From Xenorhabdus vietnamensis (GTDB lineage: Bacteria > Pseudomonadota > Gammaproteobacteria > Enterobacterales > Enterobacteriaceae), in contig NZ_MUBJ01000010.1 of NCBI RefSeq assembly GCF_002127535.1, forward strand, positions 62,001 through 126,000: a stretch of DNA of 64,000 nt. The letters are read 5' to 3'. Shown piece after piece: positions 62,961 to 64,000 of the stretch; within the stretch, counting starts at the first letter, position 1, and each line of letters begins with the position of its first letter. The notes under the pieces were generated by a model. That model made no database searches and was not told the DNA's origin. It was given only the letters and a program-made list of their open reading frames with translations. Made by a program: the position numbers and the translations under genes.

Positions 62961-63004
62961 AAAAAAGAAAAAGACAAAACATTATGTGTGTCTTTTTCTT
63001 TTTT
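62961..63004. terminator. Bidirectional terminator between sbcB and dld
   Basis: AAAAAAGAAAAAGACA and TGTCTTTTTCTTTTTT are a perfect 16-bp inverted repeat with a 12-base loop, giving T-runs in both directions. Confidence 0.85.
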
Positions 63005-63024
63005 CATTCCATCATAAAGATAAG

Positions 63025-64000
63025 CTAATCATGTTGATGTTCAGTAACTTGGCAACCGCATTCTCTCCCCCAATTTTTCAACTTGGAGGTTTTACCAATC
63101 CCCGGATTTAAAGTATTAGTTGGATCAGTTAATTGATAGAAACGCTTAAGCAGTGGTTTAGCTTTATATAAGTGACCAACGTTATGTTCGGCAGGATATT
63201 CCGCGCCTCGTTGATTCAAAATTTCCAACATTCTTGTTTTCAATGCATGAACATCTATACCTTTTTTAACAATATAGTCCTGATGGAATACATGACACAT
63301 AAAATGTCCATAATATAGCCGATGAACTAACGCTTCATTGATTTCGGCGGGCAAAGTTTCAAACCATTCACGATCATTACGGCGCAAAGCGATATCCAAT
63401 GCCAAAATATCTTCTACTTCATTACTGTGAACAGCTTGGTAACGAATAGCTGCCCCTGCGGCTGCAAAACGATGTAAGAATGCTTTCGCCCCCTCTTCTG
63501 GGGAACAAGCAAAATACTCGCCATCAGCTTGTTTAAAATAATTTTCCAGCCACTCACTCGCCTCTTTTATACCTTCACCCGACATTTTCAGCATCAAGTG
63601 ATGCTCGAAGCGGTTTCGATATTCTTTCAGGCGAATGGGTAAATGAGAGGGTAACAAACGGCTCAGCCCCTGCATAACACGATCTGTCAGATGTGATGGC
63701 AAAAATGGCACTTTGCCTAATGTAGCATCAACTCGTCCTTTCAAGTTGAAAAACATTGGCATTTTATCTGTGCCCAGTTTATCAATCATAACGAAGGTGT
63801 CTTTCCCATATATTTCTGCAATATCAAATATATCCCGATGCATGTATTCCCCAGCGACTGGCAAGTACTGAAAATTAGATAAAATATAACGCCGCAATTC
63901 TGTCAATACTTCCGGTTGGTTGGTGCCGATATAAAAAACCTGCGAAGTTGACTCTGCCGGAAAAGTATCAAGACGAACCGCAAAAACAATTAATTTCCCT
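63025..64000 (-). CDS. dld: Quinone-dependent D-lactate dehydrogenase, 5' end outside the window
   Basis: FAD-dependent peripheral membrane enzyme oxidising D-lactate to pyruvate. The frame is open to the window edge and reads GKLIVFAVRLDTFPAES from 63998 inward, so the TTG at 63906 is not a start. About 325 C-terminal residues are present: FYIGTNQPEVLTELRR, DTFVMIDKLGTDKMPMFFNL, the membrane-binding region and AEHNVGHLYKAKPLLKRFY, ending NPGIGKTSKLKNWG. The C-terminal extension (CGCQVTEHQHD) is not present in E. coli Dld. Confidence 0.96.
   Translation of the reverse strand, partial: GKLIVFAVRLDTFPAESTSQVFYIGTNQPEVLTELRRYILSNFQYLPVAGEYMHRDIFDIAEIYGKDTFVMIDKLGTDKMPMFFNLKGRVDATLGKVPFLPSHLTDRVMQGLSRLLPSHLPIRLKEYRNRFEHHLMLKMSGEGIKEASEWLENYFKQADGEYFACSPEEGAKAFLHRFAAAGAAIRYQAVHSNEVEDILALDIALRRNDREWFETLPAEINEALVHRLYYGHFMCHVFHQDYIVKKGIDVHALKTRMLEILNQRGAEYPAEHNVGHLYKAKPLLKRFYQLTDPTNTLNPGIGKTSKLKNWGRECGCQVTEHQHD

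Overview
The window is chromosomal DNA of an AT-rich member of the Enterobacterales. Protein similarity is closest to the E. coli type throughout, but the low GC content, small repeats of a kind I recall from Xenorhabdus, Photorhabdus and Serratia, and the UmoD-type YcfJ homologue point to the Morganellaceae, most likely Xenorhabdus or Photorhabdus. This assignment is an inference; no rRNA or species marker is present.

Layout. 1-8.3 kb: 3' end of fbaB, thiD behind a TPP riboswitch, a cspE/cspC-type gene, a damaged pagP, an aromatic amino acid permease, a small AraC-type activator, amiD and an AGCS alanine/Na+ symporter. 8.3-15 kb is an accessory stretch: AT-rich spacers, an orphan integrase arm-domain protein, a decayed monooxygenase start, a PliI-type lysozyme inhibitor, a small secreted protein, the ribosome rescue/repair pair prfH-rtcB2 with a leader-peptide ORF in front, a DUF2007 protein, an exported ankyrin protein and a small lipoprotein. 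15-30.4 kb is core: icd, rluE-nudJ, mnmA-hflD-purB, phoPQ, roxA, pepT, cobB and lolCDE. 30.4-33.5 kb is accessory: a long AT-rich spacer with one perfect GC-rich palindrome, a secreted adenosine-deaminase-like enzyme and an IS3-type remnant. 33.5-64 kb is core: mfd, umoD/ycfJ, ndh, nagZ-thiK-lpoB-hinT, ycfH-holB-tmk-mltG-pabC, the fatty-acid/phospholipid cluster fabF-acpP-fabG-fabD-fabH-plsX-rpmF-yceD, yceF, rluC, rne, an NAD(P)-binding protein, tmaR, sbcB and the 3' part of dld. Relative to E. coli, nagK, ycfP, ycfL and ptsG are missing from their usual places.

How the genes work together. The fab block makes acyl-ACP for phospholipid (plsX) and lipid A. LolCDE, LpoB, MltG, AmiD and NagZ build, trim and recycle the envelope. 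PhoPQ would normally adapt that envelope to Mg2+ and cationic peptides, yet the PhoQ sensor lacks the acidic patch of E. coli PhoQ and pagP, a classic PhoP target, looks broken. Several accessory genes (PliI, secreted adenosine deaminase, PrfH-RtcB2) would suit life inside an invertebrate host or under toxin attack.

Most interesting observations: a 14-codon leader ORF overlapping a long stem in front of rtcB2-prfH; pagP decay together with PhoQ sensor divergence; a YcfJ/UmoD homologue lacking its glycine zipper; a dead GNAT gene cut by a MITE-like repeat; and a PurR operator kept inside purB at codons 62-67.
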